Below the pieces are notes generated by a model. The model was given only the letters and a program-made list of their open reading frames with translations. It did no database searches and was not told the DNA's origin. The position numbers and the translations under genes were made by a program. DNA of 64,000 nt from the NCBI GenBank assembly GCA_035518095.1, contig DATIXX010000041.1:1-64000 (forward strand), in the 5' to 3' direction. This document shows positions 53,698 to 63,269 of this stretch, piece after piece. The DNA comes from Burkholderiales bacterium. GTDB taxonomy: Bacteria > Pseudomonadota > Gammaproteobacteria > Burkholderiales > JAHFRG01. The stretch's first letter is position 1; each line of letters starts with the position of its first letter.

Positions 53698-54401
53698 TCG
53701 GCGTGGTGGCTGCGTTGCCGCTTGAAGCGCGCTTCCTCGTTGGTCGCATGCTTGATCCGGCAGAGCGCGCCGAGCTGAGGGATTGCGCCGGCTGGATTCA
53801 ACTTTGCGGAATCGGCAGGGAAAAGGCGCTCCATGCCGCACAATCGTTGCTGGACGCAGGAGCGAGCGCATTGGTAAGCTGGGGCACTGCGGCGGGTCTC
53901 GATCCCGCGCTCGCCGCGGGAACCTTAGTGCTGCCGCAATGCGTGATCGGCGCCGACGAATACATGTTTCCAGTGGACCAGGCTTGGCGCAGCAGGTTGC
54001 ATGACCGCGTAGCCGGACATGTTGCGACAAGCGGCGGATTGCTGCTTGAAAGTCTCTCAGTGTTCACTCACCCATCGCAAAAAAAAGCTTTGGCAAAACG
54101 TGCTGGAGCCGCAGCGGTAGATATGGAAAGCGCGGCCGTGGCACAAGTAGCGAACCAGGTCGGGGTGCCATTCATGGCGGTCCGCGTCATCGCCGACCAA
54201 GCAATGACCGCGGTTCCCTTGAGCGCGCTTGCTGCAGTTGATGACTTTGGACGCGTGCATGTTTTGCGCCTCGTCGCATCCTTGCTGGCTCATCCTGAAG
54301 AATTGCCCGCGCTGATTGTTCTGTGGCGGGCATTCCGCGCAGCTCAGAGGACGCTATCGACCGTGGCAGAGCAAGCGGGGCCCGGGTTGGGTATTGAGTA
54401 A
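53694..54401 (+). CDS. hpnG: HpnG, adenosylhopane nucleoside phosphorylase
   Basis: A 235-residue member of the nucleoside phosphorylase/MTAN family. GVVAALPLEARFLV is the N-terminal strand, SWGTAAGLDPALAAGTLVLP the core, and VDMESAAVAQVANQVGVPFMAVRVIAD (two adjoining segments) the substrate site. HpnG removes adenine from adenosylhopane to give a ribosylhopane, precursor of bacteriohopanetetrol. The GTG at 53694 overlaps the shc stop (GTGA); the frame is open upstream but lies entirely inside shc and is rejected. Confidence 0.92.
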   Translation: MIGVVAALPLEARFLVGRMLDPAERAELRDCAGWIQLCGIGREKALHAAQSLLDAGASALVSWGTAAGLDPALAAGTLVLPQCVIGADEYMFPVDQAWRSRLHDRVAGHVATSGGLLLESLSVFTHPSQKKALAKRAGAAAVDMESAAVAQVANQVGVPFMAVRVIADQAMTAVPLSALAAVDDFGRVHVLRLVASLLAHPEELPALIVLWRAFRAAQRTLSTVAEQAGPGLGIE

Positions 54402-54432
54402 ATGTCTTTCCAATTGAACGCAAATTAGGAAA

Positions 54433-55446
54433 ATGGACGCCACGCTGGTTACCGGTGCGTCAGGTTTTGTCGGCTCAGCGCTGGCACACAAGCTTGTCGA
54501 GGCCGGACGCCGGGTGCGTGCGCTCGTGCGCCCTGCCAGCGATCGCCGCAATATCGACAACGTTCCAGTTGAACTCGCTTTTGGCGACCTTGCCGATTTG
54601 AGCTCGCTTGAACGTGCGCTTGACGGGTGCAGCGCCTTGTTCCATGTCGCCGCAGATTATCGACTGTGGGCGCGTAATCCTCAGCAGATATACCGCACCA
54701 ACGTTGCAGGGACCGCGAATATCATGCAGGCCGCGCTCAAAGCCGGCGTTGAGCGCATCGTTTATACCAGCAGCGTCGCGACACTAGGCTTGCGTACTGA
54801 CGGCACGCCCGCGGATGAAAACACGCCGGTCACGCTTGATGACATGATCGGGCATTACAAGCGCTCGAAGTTTCTTGCCGAAGCCGAGGTAAAACGAATG
54901 ATAACGCAGATCGGATTGCCTGCCGTCATCGTCAATCCCTCCACTCCGGTCGGCCCGCGCGATATTCGGCCCACGCCTACCGGGCGCATGGTGCTGGACG
55001 CAGCATGCGGCCGATCCCCGGCATATGTGGACACCGGCCTCAACCTGGTGCATGTAGACGACGTGGCACAGGGACACATGCTTGCTTTCGAGCGCGGCAA
55101 AGTGGGCGAACGTTACATCCTCGGCGGGCGCAACATGACGCTGCTGGAGATTCTAATCGAAGTTGCCAGGATTACAGGACAAAAACCGCCGCGCGTGAAG
55201 CTTGCCCACAACCTGGTTCTGCCGATTGCCTATCTGTCTGAAGCGTGGGCGTGGTTGAGCAACGGTCCGGAGCCGCGCGCCACGGTGGATGGTGTGCGGC
55301 TGTCGAAAAAATACATGTATTTTTCGATCGAAAAGGCGCGACGCGAACTGGGCTATAATCCGGGACCGGTGGAGAAGGCGCTGCAAGATGCCGTAACCTG
55401 GTTTCGCGCCAACGGCTATTGCGGCCGTCAGCCGCGCCTCGCGTAG
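54433..55446 (+). CDS. hpnA: HpnA, hopanoid-associated sugar epimerase/reductase (SDR)
   Basis: A 337-residue extended short-chain dehydrogenase. The NAD(P) motif is [15 protein letters not shown], and the catalytic Ser with a Tyr/Lys stretch is seen around YTSSVATLG and [15 protein letters not shown] (Tyr-x3-Lys form). [18 protein letters not shown] is a HpnA hallmark. Its precise reaction is not established. Its last 19 bp overlap the convergent 3' end of ispG. Confidence 0.93.
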   Translation: MDATLVTGASGFVGSALAHKLVEAGRRVRALVRPASDRRNIDNVPVELAFGDLADLSSLERALDGCSALFHVAADYRLWARNPQQIYRTNVAGTANIMQAALKAGVERIVYTSSVATLGLRTDGTPADENTPVTLDDMIGHYKRSKFLAEAEVKRMITQIGLPAVIVNPSTPVGPRDIRPTPTGRMVLDAACGRSPAYVDTGLNLVHVDDVAQGHMLAFERGKVGERYILGGRNMTLLEILIEVARITGQKPPRVKLAHNLVLPIAYLSEAWAWLSNGPEPRATVDGVRLSKKYMYFSIEKARRELGYNPGPVEKALQDAVTWFRANGYCGRQPRLA

Positions 55447-56663
55447 CGGGCCTGTACGTAGTCGTCGACGATTTTCTGGAATTCCTCGGCGATGTTTGCG
55501 CCTTTGAGCGTTACCGTTTTCTGACCATCCACGAACACCGGCGCAACCGGCGTTTCGCCTGAGCCGGGAAGGCTGATGCCGATATTGGCGTGTTTGCTTT
55601 CCCCCGGTCCGTTCACCACGCAGCCCATCACCGCTACGTTCATTTTTTCGACCCCGGAGTAGCGTTCGCGCCATACCGGCATCTGGTCGCGCAAATAGGT
55701 CTGGATCTTGTCGGCGAGCTCCTGGAAGAAAGTACTGGTGGTGCGGCCGCATCCCGGGCAGGCCACTACCATCGGTACGAATGAACGCAATCCCATGGTC
55801 TGCAGGATTTCCTGCGCCACGATCACTTCGCGGGTGCGGTCACCGCCCGGCTCGGGGGTCAGGGAAATGCGTATGGTGTCGCCGATGCCCTCCTGCAGCA
55901 GCACGGCGAGCGCAGCGGTAGAGGCGACGATGCCCTTGGAACCCATTCCCGCCTCGGTCAAACCCAGGTGCAGAGGATAATCGCAGCGCGCCGCAAGATT
56001 GCGGTACACCCTGACCAAGTCCTGGACGCCGCTTACCTTACAGGACAGAACGATCCTATCGTGTGCGAGCCCGATTTCCTCAGCGCGCCTGGCGTTGTCC
56101 AGAGCCGAAACAATCAGCGCTTCGCGCGTGACTTCATTTGCGTCCTGCGGTTCCGCAAGCTTCGCATTTTCATCCATCATCCGCGTAAGCAACGCGGGAT
56201 CCAGGCTGCCCCAGTTGACTCCGATGCGAATCGGCTTATTGTATTTGCATGCGACCTCGACCATGGTAGCGAACTGCTCATTGCGCTTTGATCCTCTGCC
56301 GACGTTGCCGGGGTTGATGCGATATTTGGCCAAGGCAGCGGCGCAATCCGGATATTCAGTAAGCAACTTGTGCCCGTTAAAGTGAAAATCTCCGATCAGC
56401 GGCACATCGCAACCCATCTGTTCCAGCCGTTCGCGAATGCGCGCGACTTGGGCTGCAGCCTCGGCGCTGTTAACGGTAATGCGCACCAGCTCCGAGCCCG
56501 CCTTGGCGAGTTCCGCAACCTGCATTGCGGTTGCTTGTGCGTCGGCGGTATCGGTATTGGTCATGGATTGAACCACGATGGGCGCCCCGCCGCCGATAGT
56601 GACGGGTCCGATTTTCACGCCCACGCTCAAGCGTCTCGAAATCTCCTGCGTTCGGGGTGCGTT
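55428..56663 (-). CDS. ispG: 4-hydroxy-3-methylbut-2-en-1-yl diphosphate synthase (GcpE)
   Basis: A 411-residue iron-sulfur enzyme for the penultimate MEP pathway step. Features: [54 protein letters not shown], and the cluster cysteines in [12 protein letters not shown] and [19 protein letters not shown]. The ATG at 56663 gives the conserved N-terminus; no clear ribosome binding site precedes it, and a TTG at 56693 is in frame. The 3' end overlaps hpnA by 19 bp on the opposite strand, so the two transcripts are antisense to each other at their tails. Confidence 0.97.
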   Translation of the reverse strand, partial: NAPRTQEISRRLSVGVKIGPVTIGGGAPIVVQSMTNTDTADAQATAMQVAELAKAGSELVRITVNSAEAAAQVARIRERLEQMGCDVPLIGDFHFNGHKLLTEYPDCAAALAKYRINPGNVGRGSKRNEQFATMVEVACKYNKPIRIGVNWGSLDPALLTRMMDENAKLAEPQDANEVTREALIVSALDNARRAEEIGLAHDRIVLSCKVSGVQDLVRVYRNLAARCDYPLHLGLTEAGMGSKGIVASTAALAVLLQEGIGDTIRISLTPEPGGDRTREVIVAQEILQTMGLRSFVPMVVACPGCGRTTSTFFQELADKIQTYLRDQMPVWRERYSGVEKMNVAVMGCVVNGPGESKHANIGISLPGSGETPVAPVFVDGQKTVTLKGANIAEEFQKIVDDYVQARYARRG

Positions 56664-56926
56664 CATAAAATTAGAAATTTTTAGCGAATACAAAGAATGA
56701 ATTTTACCGTATTTTCATGTCACTGGCACCCGACAGTCTATCCGACGAAGCCAAATCAGGGGTCAACTAATACCACCGGATCGCGTTAATGTAAGAAAAC
56801 TTCGTTCCTGGCGACTAAACAAAATTGGAATTCACCGATGCGCAGTTCGGTCGCATTGTGAAGCGGTCCGGATTCAATCCGGACTACAAAAACCGGGCTC
56901 ATTTCAACTTTCAGGAGATGTACATC

Positions 56927-57178
56927 ATGACTGCAGTAAAGAAGCTTACGGGAATTGCGCTCGCCGCCGCAGCGGCTGGAATGTTTGTTACAGCGGGCAT
57001 TAGCAGCGCCTTTGCTGACGAAGCAAAGGTGCACTGTCAGGGCGTGAACGCTTGCAAGGGCAAAAGCGATTGCAAATCCGCCAGTAATGCCTGCAAAGGT
57101 CAAAACGCATGCAAAGGCGAAGGCTGGAAAGCAATGACCGATAAGGAATGCAAGGACGCCGGAGGTACGACCAAGTAA
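56927..57178 (+). CDS. Bufferin-type cysteine-rich peptide precursor (BufA2-like), orphan
   Basis: An 83-residue secreted precursor. The signal peptide (KLTGIALAAAAAGMFVTAGI, ending SSAFADE) is followed by a short cysteine-rich core: VHCQGVNACKGKSDCKSASN then ACKGQNACKGEGWK and DKECKDAGG, six or seven cysteines with repeated N-x-CKG units. This matches the BufA2 class of bufferins, peptides modified by an MNIO (DUF692) enzyme that bind copper in the periplasm. A good AGGAG lies before the ATG. No bufB or bufC gene is adjacent in this window. It has its own terminator at 57205-57243. Confidence 0.82.
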   Translation: MTAVKKLTGIALAAAAAGMFVTAGISSAFADEAKVHCQGVNACKGKSDCKSASNACKGQNACKGEGWKAMTDKECKDAGGTTK

Positions 57179-57204
57179 AGCCAAAAGCAGTAGTTAACTA
57201 AACG

Positions 57205-57243
57205 ACGGGCACCTTTGCCTCGTTAGGCGGGTGTCCGTTTTCA
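57205..57243 (+). terminator. Rho-independent terminator after the bufferin gene
   Basis: ACGGGCACC at 57205-57213 pairs with GGTGTCCGT at 57230-57238 (9 bp with one G-U pair), followed by TTTC. It lies 27 bases downstream of the bufferin stop. Confidence 0.6.
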
Positions 57244-57313
57244 TTTCCTGGTTCTGGACACCGCATACCCGATAGCGAAGGGCCCTGGCGCGACCTTTTC
57301 CTAAGCGCGCCGA

Positions 57314-57322
57314 TGCTATAAT
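57314..57322 (+). promoter_or_regulatory. hemA: Extended -10 promoter for hemA
   Basis: TGCTATAAT is a perfect extended -10 element 35 bases before the hemA ATG. No good -35 box lies at the expected distance. Confidence 0.6.
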
Positions 57323-57357
57323 ATCTAAAAACTTTTCTTTCCTCCCCGGTTACCGGC

Positions 57358-58611
57358 ATGCAATTGTTTGCTATTGGCGTCAATCATATGACCGCGCCAC
57401 TATCAATGCGCGAACGGGTGGCGTTTCATGCGCAAACTTTAGGCGAGGCTTTACGCGACCTTGTGAACCGCAGGCCGGTAAGCGAGGCGGCGATTATTTC
57501 CACCTGTAACCGTACCGAGGTCTATTGCAATACAGCGGAGCCCGACGCGGCGGTGGACTGGCTGGCGGAGTACCACCGCATCAAGACCCAGAATATCCGG
57601 CCGTACCTTTATACCCTGCCGAAGGAGAAAGCCGTAAAACATGCGTTCAGGGTGGCGAGCGGACTGGATTCCATGGTGTTGGGCGAGCCACAGATTCTCG
57701 GACAGATCAAGCAGGCTGTGCGCACGGCCGAGGATGCCGGAACCCTGGGACTGCTGCTGCACAAATTGTTTCAGCGCTCTTTTTCCGTGGCCAAGGAAGT
57801 GCGCAGCCACACCGATATTGGGGCGAATTCGGTTTCTATGGCGGCGGCGGCGGTGCGCCTTGCCGAGCGCATTTTCCCCACGATTTCCGAGCAGTGCGTG
57901 TTGTTGATCGGCGCCAGCGAAATGATTGAGTTGTGCGCCACGCATTTCGCGGCCCGCGCTCCCAGGCGCATGACATTTTCCAACCGTACCCTGGAGCCTG
58001 CCGCAGCCTTGGCGCGACGCTTTTCCGGCGGCGCTATCACGCTAAATGAACTGCCGGATCAGCTGGCATCGCATGACGTGGTGATAACCTGCACCGCAAG
58101 TCCATTGCCGATTCTGGGCAAAGGCCTCCTGGAACGGGTGACAAAATTGCGCAAACACCGTCCCATGCTGCTAGTTGATCTTGCAGTGCCGCGCGATGTC
58201 GAGGCCGAAGCAGGCAATCTGGACGATGTGTTTCTTTACGCGGTTGATGACCTTGCGCATTTAGTGCAAAGCGGAATGAACGCACGCCAGAGCGCGGTTG
58301 CGCAGGCTGAGGCCATAGTCGAATCGAACGTGATCAGTTTCGTGCACTGGCTGGAAGCACGCGAACTTGTTCCTACGATCCGCGCTTTGCGCGACCACGC
58401 GGAACGCAGCCGGCGTAACGAACTGCAGCGCGCTCTGCGCATGCTTGAACGTGGCACAGATGCGCGGCTGGTCGCCGAATTCCTGAGCCAAGCGCTGACC
58501 AACAAATTTCTGCACATACCGACCCACGTGCTGAACCACGCGAGCCAAGAGGACCGCGAGCAACTGGTGGCGTTAATTAACCGCCTGTATCAGGTACACC
58601 GACAAGAATGA
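57358..58611 (+). CDS. hemA: Glutamyl-tRNA reductase
   Basis: A 417-residue cytoplasmic enzyme that reduces glutamyl-tRNA to glutamate-1-semialdehyde, the first committed step of haem synthesis. [20 protein letters not shown] opens the protein, the catalytic Cys is in [10 protein letters not shown], and [18 protein letters not shown] and the NADPH-fold strand [14 protein letters not shown] follow, with a C-terminal dimerisation helix region. The ATG overlaps no other gene; its stop overlaps the prfA start by ATGA. The order hemA-prfA-prmC is typical for beta- and gammaproteobacteria. Confidence 0.97.
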   Translation: MQLFAIGVNHMTAPLSMRERVAFHAQTLGEALRDLVNRRPVSEAAIISTCNRTEVYCNTAEPDAAVDWLAEYHRIKTQNIRPYLYTLPKEKAVKHAFRVASGLDSMVLGEPQILGQIKQAVRTAEDAGTLGLLLHKLFQRSFSVAKEVRSHTDIGANSVSMAAAAVRLAERIFPTISEQCVLLIGASEMIELCATHFAARAPRRMTFSNRTLEPAAALARRFSGGAITLNELPDQLASHDVVITCTASPLPILGKGLLERVTKLRKHRPMLLVDLAVPRDVEAEAGNLDDVFLYAVDDLAHLVQSGMNARQSAVAQAEAIVESNVISFVHWLEARELVPTIRALRDHAERSRRNELQRALRMLERGTDARLVAEFLSQALTNKFLHIPTHVLNHASQEDREQLVALINRLYQVHRQE

Positions 58612-59690
58612 AGCAAAGCATCGCCGCAAAGCTATTGCAACTCAGCAACCGCCTCCAGCAACTCAACCAAATCCTAAGCAGCGAAAAAGTTACCGCGGAC
58701 CTGGAAAATTACCGCAAGCTCGCCCGCGAGCATGCGGAGATCACGCCGGTGGTTGAGTTGTACGAGGCGTATAAATCCGGGGAGCGCGACCTTGAGGCGG
58801 CGCAGGAAATGCAGGCCGATCCGAAAACGCGTGATTTCGCAGAGGTGGAAATGCGCGTGGGGCGCGAGAAACTGCTGCGCATCGAATCCGAGCTGCAAAA
58901 GAAATTGCTGCCGCAGGATCCCAATGACGAGCGCAATATTTTTTTGGAAATCCGCGCCGGGACCGGTGGCGATGAGTCTTCGCTGTTTGCAAAGGACTTG
59001 TTCCGCATGTACGCGCGTTTTGCAGAGCGACAACGCTGGCAGGTGGAAATCATTTCGGCAAGTCCCTCGGAAATGGGCGGCTACAAGGAAATCATCGCCA
59101 AGATTACGGGACGAGGCGCTTATTCCAAGCTGAAATTTGAATCCGGAGGGCACCGCGTGCAGCGCGTTCCGGAAACCGAAACACAGGGGCGCATCCACAC
59201 CTCTGCGTGCACCGTAGCAGTGCTCCCGGAAGCAGATGAAATCTCGGATGTGGTGCTCAATCCCGCGGAAATGCGGATTGACACGTTCCGCGCGTCCGGC
59301 GCTGGAGGGCAGCATGTCAATAAAACTGACTCCGCAGTGAGGGTGACGCATCTGCCAACCGGAATCGTGGTGGAATGCCAGGACGGCCGCTCGCAGCACA
59401 AGAACAAGGCGCAGGCGCTCGCGATTCTTGCGGCGCGCATCAAGGATAAGCAACTGCGGGAGCAGCAGGCGAAGCAGGCGGCGACACGCAAATCGTTGAT
59501 CGGCAGCGGCGACCGTTCCGAGCGCATCCGCACCTACAATTTCCCGCAGGGACGGGTGACCGACCACCGCATCAATCTTACCCTGTACAAGATCGACCAG
59601 ATCATGGATGGCGATTTGAACGAACTCACCAGCGCCTTGATTGCGGAGCATCAAACCGAGCAGCTGGCGGCCTTAGCCGAGGAAACTTGA
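58608..59690 (+). CDS. prfA: Peptide chain release factor 1
   Basis: A 360-residue release factor for UAA and UAG codons. The catalytic GGQ lies in [20 protein letters not shown], and the stop-codon-reading region includes [20 protein letters not shown], consistent with the RF1 PxT-type loop (PETE here). [20 protein letters not shown] is conserved. It overlaps hemA and prmC, the latter encoding the methyltransferase that modifies its GGQ glutamine. Confidence 0.97.
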   Translation: MKQSIAAKLLQLSNRLQQLNQILSSEKVTADLENYRKLAREHAEITPVVELYEAYKSGERDLEAAQEMQADPKTRDFAEVEMRVGREKLLRIESELQKKLLPQDPNDERNIFLEIRAGTGGDESSLFAKDLFRMYARFAERQRWQVEIISASPSEMGGYKEIIAKITGRGAYSKLKFESGGHRVQRVPETETQGRIHTSACTVAVLPEADEISDVVLNPAEMRIDTFRASGAGGQHVNKTDSAVRVTHLPTGIVVECQDGRSQHKNKAQALAILAARIKDKQLREQQAKQAATRKSLIGSGDRSERIRTYNFPQGRVTDHRINLTLYKIDQIMDGDLNELTSALIAEHQTEQLAALAEET

Positions 59691-60553
59691 TGCAAATGCC
59701 GGTAAAAAACCAGGCTACATCGGCCATGCCGGTCAGCATTGCGACAGCACTCGGCGCAAGCCCGCTTGAGGCGTGCGACTCGAATCTGCTTTTGCAAGCA
59801 GTACTGGGTGTCAATCATGCCTATCTTGCCGCTCACAGTGATCAATTGCTAAATTTCCGGCAAATGGGCGCTTACCAAGAGCTGGTGCAGCGGCGCGCCG
59901 CCGGGGAGCCCACGGCTTACATTCTGGGCGAGCGCGAATTTTACGGATTGAATTTTAAAGTTACGTCGGCAGTGCTGATACCCCGGCCCGAGACTGAATT
60001 GCTGCTGGAACAGGCGCTTGAGCGCATGCCGCCGGGGCAATTTTGCAGAGTGCTGGAGCTTGGTACCGGTAGCGGCAATATCGCTCTCGCTCTCGCCCTG
60101 CATCGTCCGCTGACTCGCATAACCGCGGTAGACAGTTCCCAAGCGGCGCTCGCAATAGCCGGACAAAACGCGACGCAGGTGCTCGGCACCGAAAGCGGCG
60201 ATATTATTTTCACAAAAAGCGATTGGTACGAGGCTTTGGACGGAGAAACATTCGATTTCATCATTTCCAATCCACCCTATGTTGCCTCAGATGACGCGCA
60301 TCTGCAGTTAGGCGACGTACGATTTGAACCCAGGCTAGCGCTCAATGGCGGCGCTGACGGGCTTGATTGCATTCGCCGGATAATTCGGGAGGCGCCGCCA
60401 CATTTACGCAAAGGCGGCTGGCTGCTGTTTGAGCACGGCTACGATCAGGCGCCTGCCTGTAGGAATTTGCTTATTCAAAGCGGCTTTGGCGGGCTGTTTT
60501 GCGCTGACGATCTGGCGGGAATTCCCAGGGTTTCGGGCGGCCGAATTCAGTGA
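59690..60553 (+). CDS. prmC: Release factor glutamine methyltransferase
   Basis: A 287-residue SAM-dependent methyltransferase that methylates the GGQ glutamine of RF1 and RF2. The N-terminal helical domain is followed by RRAAGEPTAYILGEREFYGL, VLIPRPETELLLEQAL, the SAM motif VLELGTGSGNIALALAL, and the catalytic FIISNPPYVASDD. The ATG at 59690 shares a base with the prfA stop (TGATG). Length is normal. Confidence 0.95.
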   Translation: MQMPVKNQATSAMPVSIATALGASPLEACDSNLLLQAVLGVNHAYLAAHSDQLLNFRQMGAYQELVQRRAAGEPTAYILGEREFYGLNFKVTSAVLIPRPETELLLEQALERMPPGQFCRVLELGTGSGNIALALALHRPLTRITAVDSSQAALAIAGQNATQVLGTESGDIIFTKSDWYEALDGETFDFIISNPPYVASDDAHLQLGDVRFEPRLALNGGADGLDCIRRIIREAPPHLRKGGWLLFEHGYDQAPACRNLLIQSGFGGLFCADDLAGIPRVSGGRIQ

Positions 60554-60557
60554 GGCA

Positions 60558-60566
60558 TGTTATAAT
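60558..60566 (+). promoter_or_regulatory. grxD: Extended -10 promoter for grxD
   Basis: TGTTATAAT is a perfect extended -10 motif 36 bases upstream of the grxD ATG, just past the prmC stop. It closely resembles the hemA promoter element. Confidence 0.6.
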
Positions 60567-60602
60567 ATTGAAAATTTTTTACAGTTTATTTTCGGGAGCA
60601 TT

Positions 60603-60908
60603 ATGAGTACGCAGGAACTTATCAAGAAGCAGATCACCGAGCACCCGGTGGTGCTGTATATGAAAGGCACGCCCGATTTTCCTCAATGCGGGTTTAGCGC
60701 CAATGTGGTAAATATCCTGAAAGCGTGCGGCGTGGAGCAGATGTTCACAGTGGATGTGCTTGCCGACCCCGAAATTCGCCAAGGCATCAAGGAATACGCC
60801 AACTGGCCGACTATTCCTCAGCTTTACGTCAATGGTGAATTCGTCGGCGGCTCGGACATCCTGACCGAGATGTACCAAAGCGGAGAGCTGCAGAAACTGC
60901 TCAAATAA
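60603..60908 (+). CDS. grxD: Monothiol glutaredoxin (Grx4 family)
   Basis: A 101-residue monothiol glutaredoxin with the active site PQCGFSANVV (CGFS), VLYMKGTPDFP before it, and WPTIPQLYVNGEFVGGSDIL for glutathione and partner binding. This family holds and transfers [2Fe-2S] clusters. The ATG at 60603 is chosen by conservation; the frame opens earlier inside prmC. A strong terminator follows. Confidence 0.96.
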   Translation: MSTQELIKKQITEHPVVLYMKGTPDFPQCGFSANVVNILKACGVEQMFTVDVLADPEIRQGIKEYANWPTIPQLYVNGEFVGGSDILTEMYQSGELQKLLK

Positions 60909-60927
60909 ATTTACTTAAACGCAAATC

Positions 60928-60950
60928 AAGCCGGCGCCGCCGGCTTTTTT
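60928..60950 (+). terminator. Rho-independent terminator after grxD
   Basis: AAGCCGGC and GCCGGCTT (60928-60935 and 60939-60946) form an 8-bp perfect stem with a 3-base loop, and a run of T follows. It is the clearest terminator in the window. Confidence 0.85.
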
Positions 60951-60992
60951 GTCTGCCTTGACCGGCTGATCCGAAATTCGAATCGATTTCCT

Positions 60993-62117
60993 ATGAAAAT
61001 AAAAGCAGCGGTATTGAATCAGATGGGCATCAAACCGCCATATGCCGCATCAAGACCGCTGTCAGTCGAGGATGTCGAACTCGACCCCCCCGGACCGGAC
61101 GAAGTGCTGGTGAAAGTTGCGGCGGCCGGCTTGTGTCACTCCGATCTTTCGGTCATCAACGGCGATCGGCCGCGTCCCACTCCGATGGTGCTGGGCCACG
61201 AAGCGGCAGGTATCGTCGAACAGCCGGGCGCCGGGGTCAGGGATCTTAAGAAAGGCGACCATGTCGTGATGGTATTCGTACCGAGCTGTGGCCATTGCCT
61301 GTTCTGCGCGGAAGGCCGGCCCGGGCTTTGCGAACCCGGCTGGGCAGCTAATGTCGAGGGCACCCTGCTATCGGGCGCGCGGCGGCTCAGCCGCAATGCC
61401 GCGCGGCTTAACCACCATATGGGCGTTTCGGCATTTGCGCAATTCGCTACAGTTTCGCGCCGCTCCGTTGTGAAGATTGAATCCGATTTGCCGCTGGATC
61501 ATGCGGCGCTGTTTGGCTGTGCAGTGCTCACCGGCGTCGGTGCGGTGCTGAATACGGCGTGCGTTACGCCGGGCTCGAGCGTGGCGGTAATCGGATTAGG
61601 TGGGGTGGGGCTCGCTGCGCTTCTTGGTGCAGTACTCGCCGGTGCGACCCGCATAATCGGAATCGACCTTTCACACGACAAACTTGCGCTGGCAAAGAAG
61701 CTGGGAGCGACTGACGTGTTTAATGCGGATTCGGCTGATTGCACAGACGCGATTCGCGCAACCACTGAAGGCGGCGTGCAATTTGCTTTTGAATTGGCGG
61801 GCTCCGTGAGAACGATGGAAATGGCGTACAAAATCACGCGCCGAGGCGGCACGACAATCGCGGCGGGCCTGCCGCCTCCCACTCACACCTTTCCGCTACA
61901 GCAAGTGAATCTGGTTGGCGAAGAACGCACTATAAAAGGCAGCTACATCGGCACCAGCGTTCCACTACGTGACATCCCACGCTATATCGCGCTCTTCAAG
62001 CAGGGAAAATTGCCGATCGACCGCCTCATGAGCGGCCGGCTCAAACTCGAGGACATCAATCTTGGGTTTGACCGTCTGGCTGAAGGCAAAACAGTGCGCC
62101 AGCTGGTGGTGTTCTAG
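60993..62117 (+). CDS. Zinc-dependent alcohol dehydrogenase (class III-like MDR)
   Basis: A 374-residue medium-chain dehydrogenase. The catalytic zinc site is seen in AGLCHSDLSVINGD and GHEAAGIVE; the structural zinc cysteines are in PSCGHCLFCAEGRPGLCEPG (Cys-x2-Cys-x2-Cys-x7-Cys). The NAD-binding strand is VAVIGLGGVGLAALLGAVLAG followed by Asp in GIDLSHDKL, implying NAD preference. Family relatives oxidise alcohols or S-hydroxymethyl-glutathione, but the substrate cannot be read here. It stands alone after the grxD terminator. Confidence 0.93.
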   Translation: MKIKAAVLNQMGIKPPYAASRPLSVEDVELDPPGPDEVLVKVAAAGLCHSDLSVINGDRPRPTPMVLGHEAAGIVEQPGAGVRDLKKGDHVVMVFVPSCGHCLFCAEGRPGLCEPGWAANVEGTLLSGARRLSRNAARLNHHMGVSAFAQFATVSRRSVVKIESDLPLDHAALFGCAVLTGVGAVLNTACVTPGSSVAVIGLGGVGLAALLGAVLAGATRIIGIDLSHDKLALAKKLGATDVFNADSADCTDAIRATTEGGVQFAFELAGSVRTMEMAYKITRRGGTTIAAGLPPPTHTFPLQQVNLVGEERTIKGSYIGTSVPLRDIPRYIALFKQGKLPIDRLMSGRLKLEDINLGFDRLAEGKTVRQLVVF

Positions 62118-62277
62118 CATTTTGGCCGCGCCGCTACGGAGTATTGTGCACGATTAAAAATTGCGCTGATATTTCAGCCGAATTACGGTCATGATGCTTT
62201 TTGGCTGAAATACGAAGAGAGAAACGCGCGATACGTCTTAAGAGTTTCATGAGGGCCACGCGTATTCTTTGCCGGCG

Positions 62278-62718
62278 TCAGGTCGCACGTTCAATGAGCG
62301 CCAAGGCGATAAGCCAAATTAAAATTGGTATGAAAACTGCGGCGGCAAACATACAGACGGCAAGAATTTTCAGAATTTTCCCCCGAACGACTGCCGCCTC
62401 TCCGCGCACAATGACGATGTCGCGGATGACCGGCTGCGCAGGTGGTGGATATTGCTGAGCGCGGCTTACCTTTGCGCCAAGCATCAAAAAGTACGCACCG
62501 AAGACGAGTAACGGCGCTGACAAAACACAGCCGGATGCGACCATTACAATGATAATGCGGTCGATGACTTTGTCAGGTTCCGAAAGAATCCATCCTTGCA
62601 GCGCGGGGCGATAACTTTCAAAACCGAAAATAATTGCGGCTCCCACAATCGTGCCTATGATCACCAGGAGCAAAGCCCGCCGGCGAGCGTTTGGATCGGC
62701 TTTCTGGATATCGCTCAT
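62278..62718 (-). CDS. Small membrane protein of unknown function
   Basis: A 146-residue protein with three predicted membrane helices: LLLVIIGTIVGAAIIFGF, VMVASGCVLSAPLLVFGAYF and ILAVCMFAAAVFIPILIWLI. A short polar loop with PPPAQP lies between helices two and three. I do not recognise a family. It starts 2 bases after the DUF924 gene stop and is probably the last gene of that small operon. Confidence 0.75.
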   Translation of the reverse strand: MSDIQKADPNARRRALLLVIIGTIVGAAIIFGFESYRPALQGWILSEPDKVIDRIIIVMVASGCVLSAPLLVFGAYFLMLGAKVSRAQQYPPPAQPVIRDIVIVRGEAAVVRGKILKILAVCMFAAAVFIPILIWLIALALIERAT

Positions 62719-62720
62719 AA

Positions 62721-63260
62721 CTAAAACGAAGAGCCCGCGTCTTTCAGGAAATTTAATTCTTCTTCGGTGGATTGCCGGCCCAGGACTTTATTACGGTGCG
62801 GAAAACGGCCAAACCTGTCAATAATGGCTTTGTGTTGGATTTCAAACTTTAGGTTGGATTCCAAACCAGATTCCTTGAACAGTTCCAAGGCGGCTTCATG
62901 AATTGCAGGCGATTCGCTATGCATAAAAGGCATGTAAAGGAATGCCTTTTGACTTGGGTTCAGAGTTTGATTTGCTTTTGCAGTAATTGCTTCCTGCGCC
63001 AAAGCAAGCGCCAAGGGATCGTATGCAAACGACATCGGAGAGCTGCGAAATATATTGCGGGAAAACTGATCCAGCACGATGATTTCAGCGAGCCTGCCCA
63101 AGGGAAGATCCCTCCAAGTATAAAGCTCGCATCTTGCCGCCGCCTTATGCAACTCCAGAAACCTGTCAGCTATCAACAGATCAAAATCCCTGTTTTTCTT
63201 CCACCAAAATTTCGGCTCAATTTCCTTAAACCAGAAATCTATGATTGCTTTGTAGTGCAT
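62721..63260 (-). CDS. DUF924 family protein
   Basis: A 179-residue protein with the DUF924 pattern: IIDFWFKEIEPKFWWKKNRD, a GRLAEIIVLDQFSRNIFR block, FLYMPFMHSESPAIHEAAL, and a C-terminal FGRFPHRNKVLGRQSTEEE stretch. The fold is an all-helical TPR-like bundle in known members and its function is unknown. It lies 9 bases downstream of the mandelate-racemase relative and 2 bases upstream of the small membrane protein gene. Confidence 0.93.
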   Translation of the reverse strand: MHYKAIIDFWFKEIEPKFWWKKNRDFDLLIADRFLELHKAAARCELYTWRDLPLGRLAEIIVLDQFSRNIFRSSPMSFAYDPLALALAQEAITAKANQTLNPSQKAFLYMPFMHSESPAIHEAALELFKESGLESNLKFEIQHKAIIDRFGRFPHRNKVLGRQSTEEELNFLKDAGSSF

Positions 63261-63269
63261 ATCATAAAA

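Noticed and set aside
58674-59654. Minus-strand open frame of 326 codons opposite prfA
   Set aside because: Antisense to release factor 1, which is fully conserved; no independent evidence of coding.
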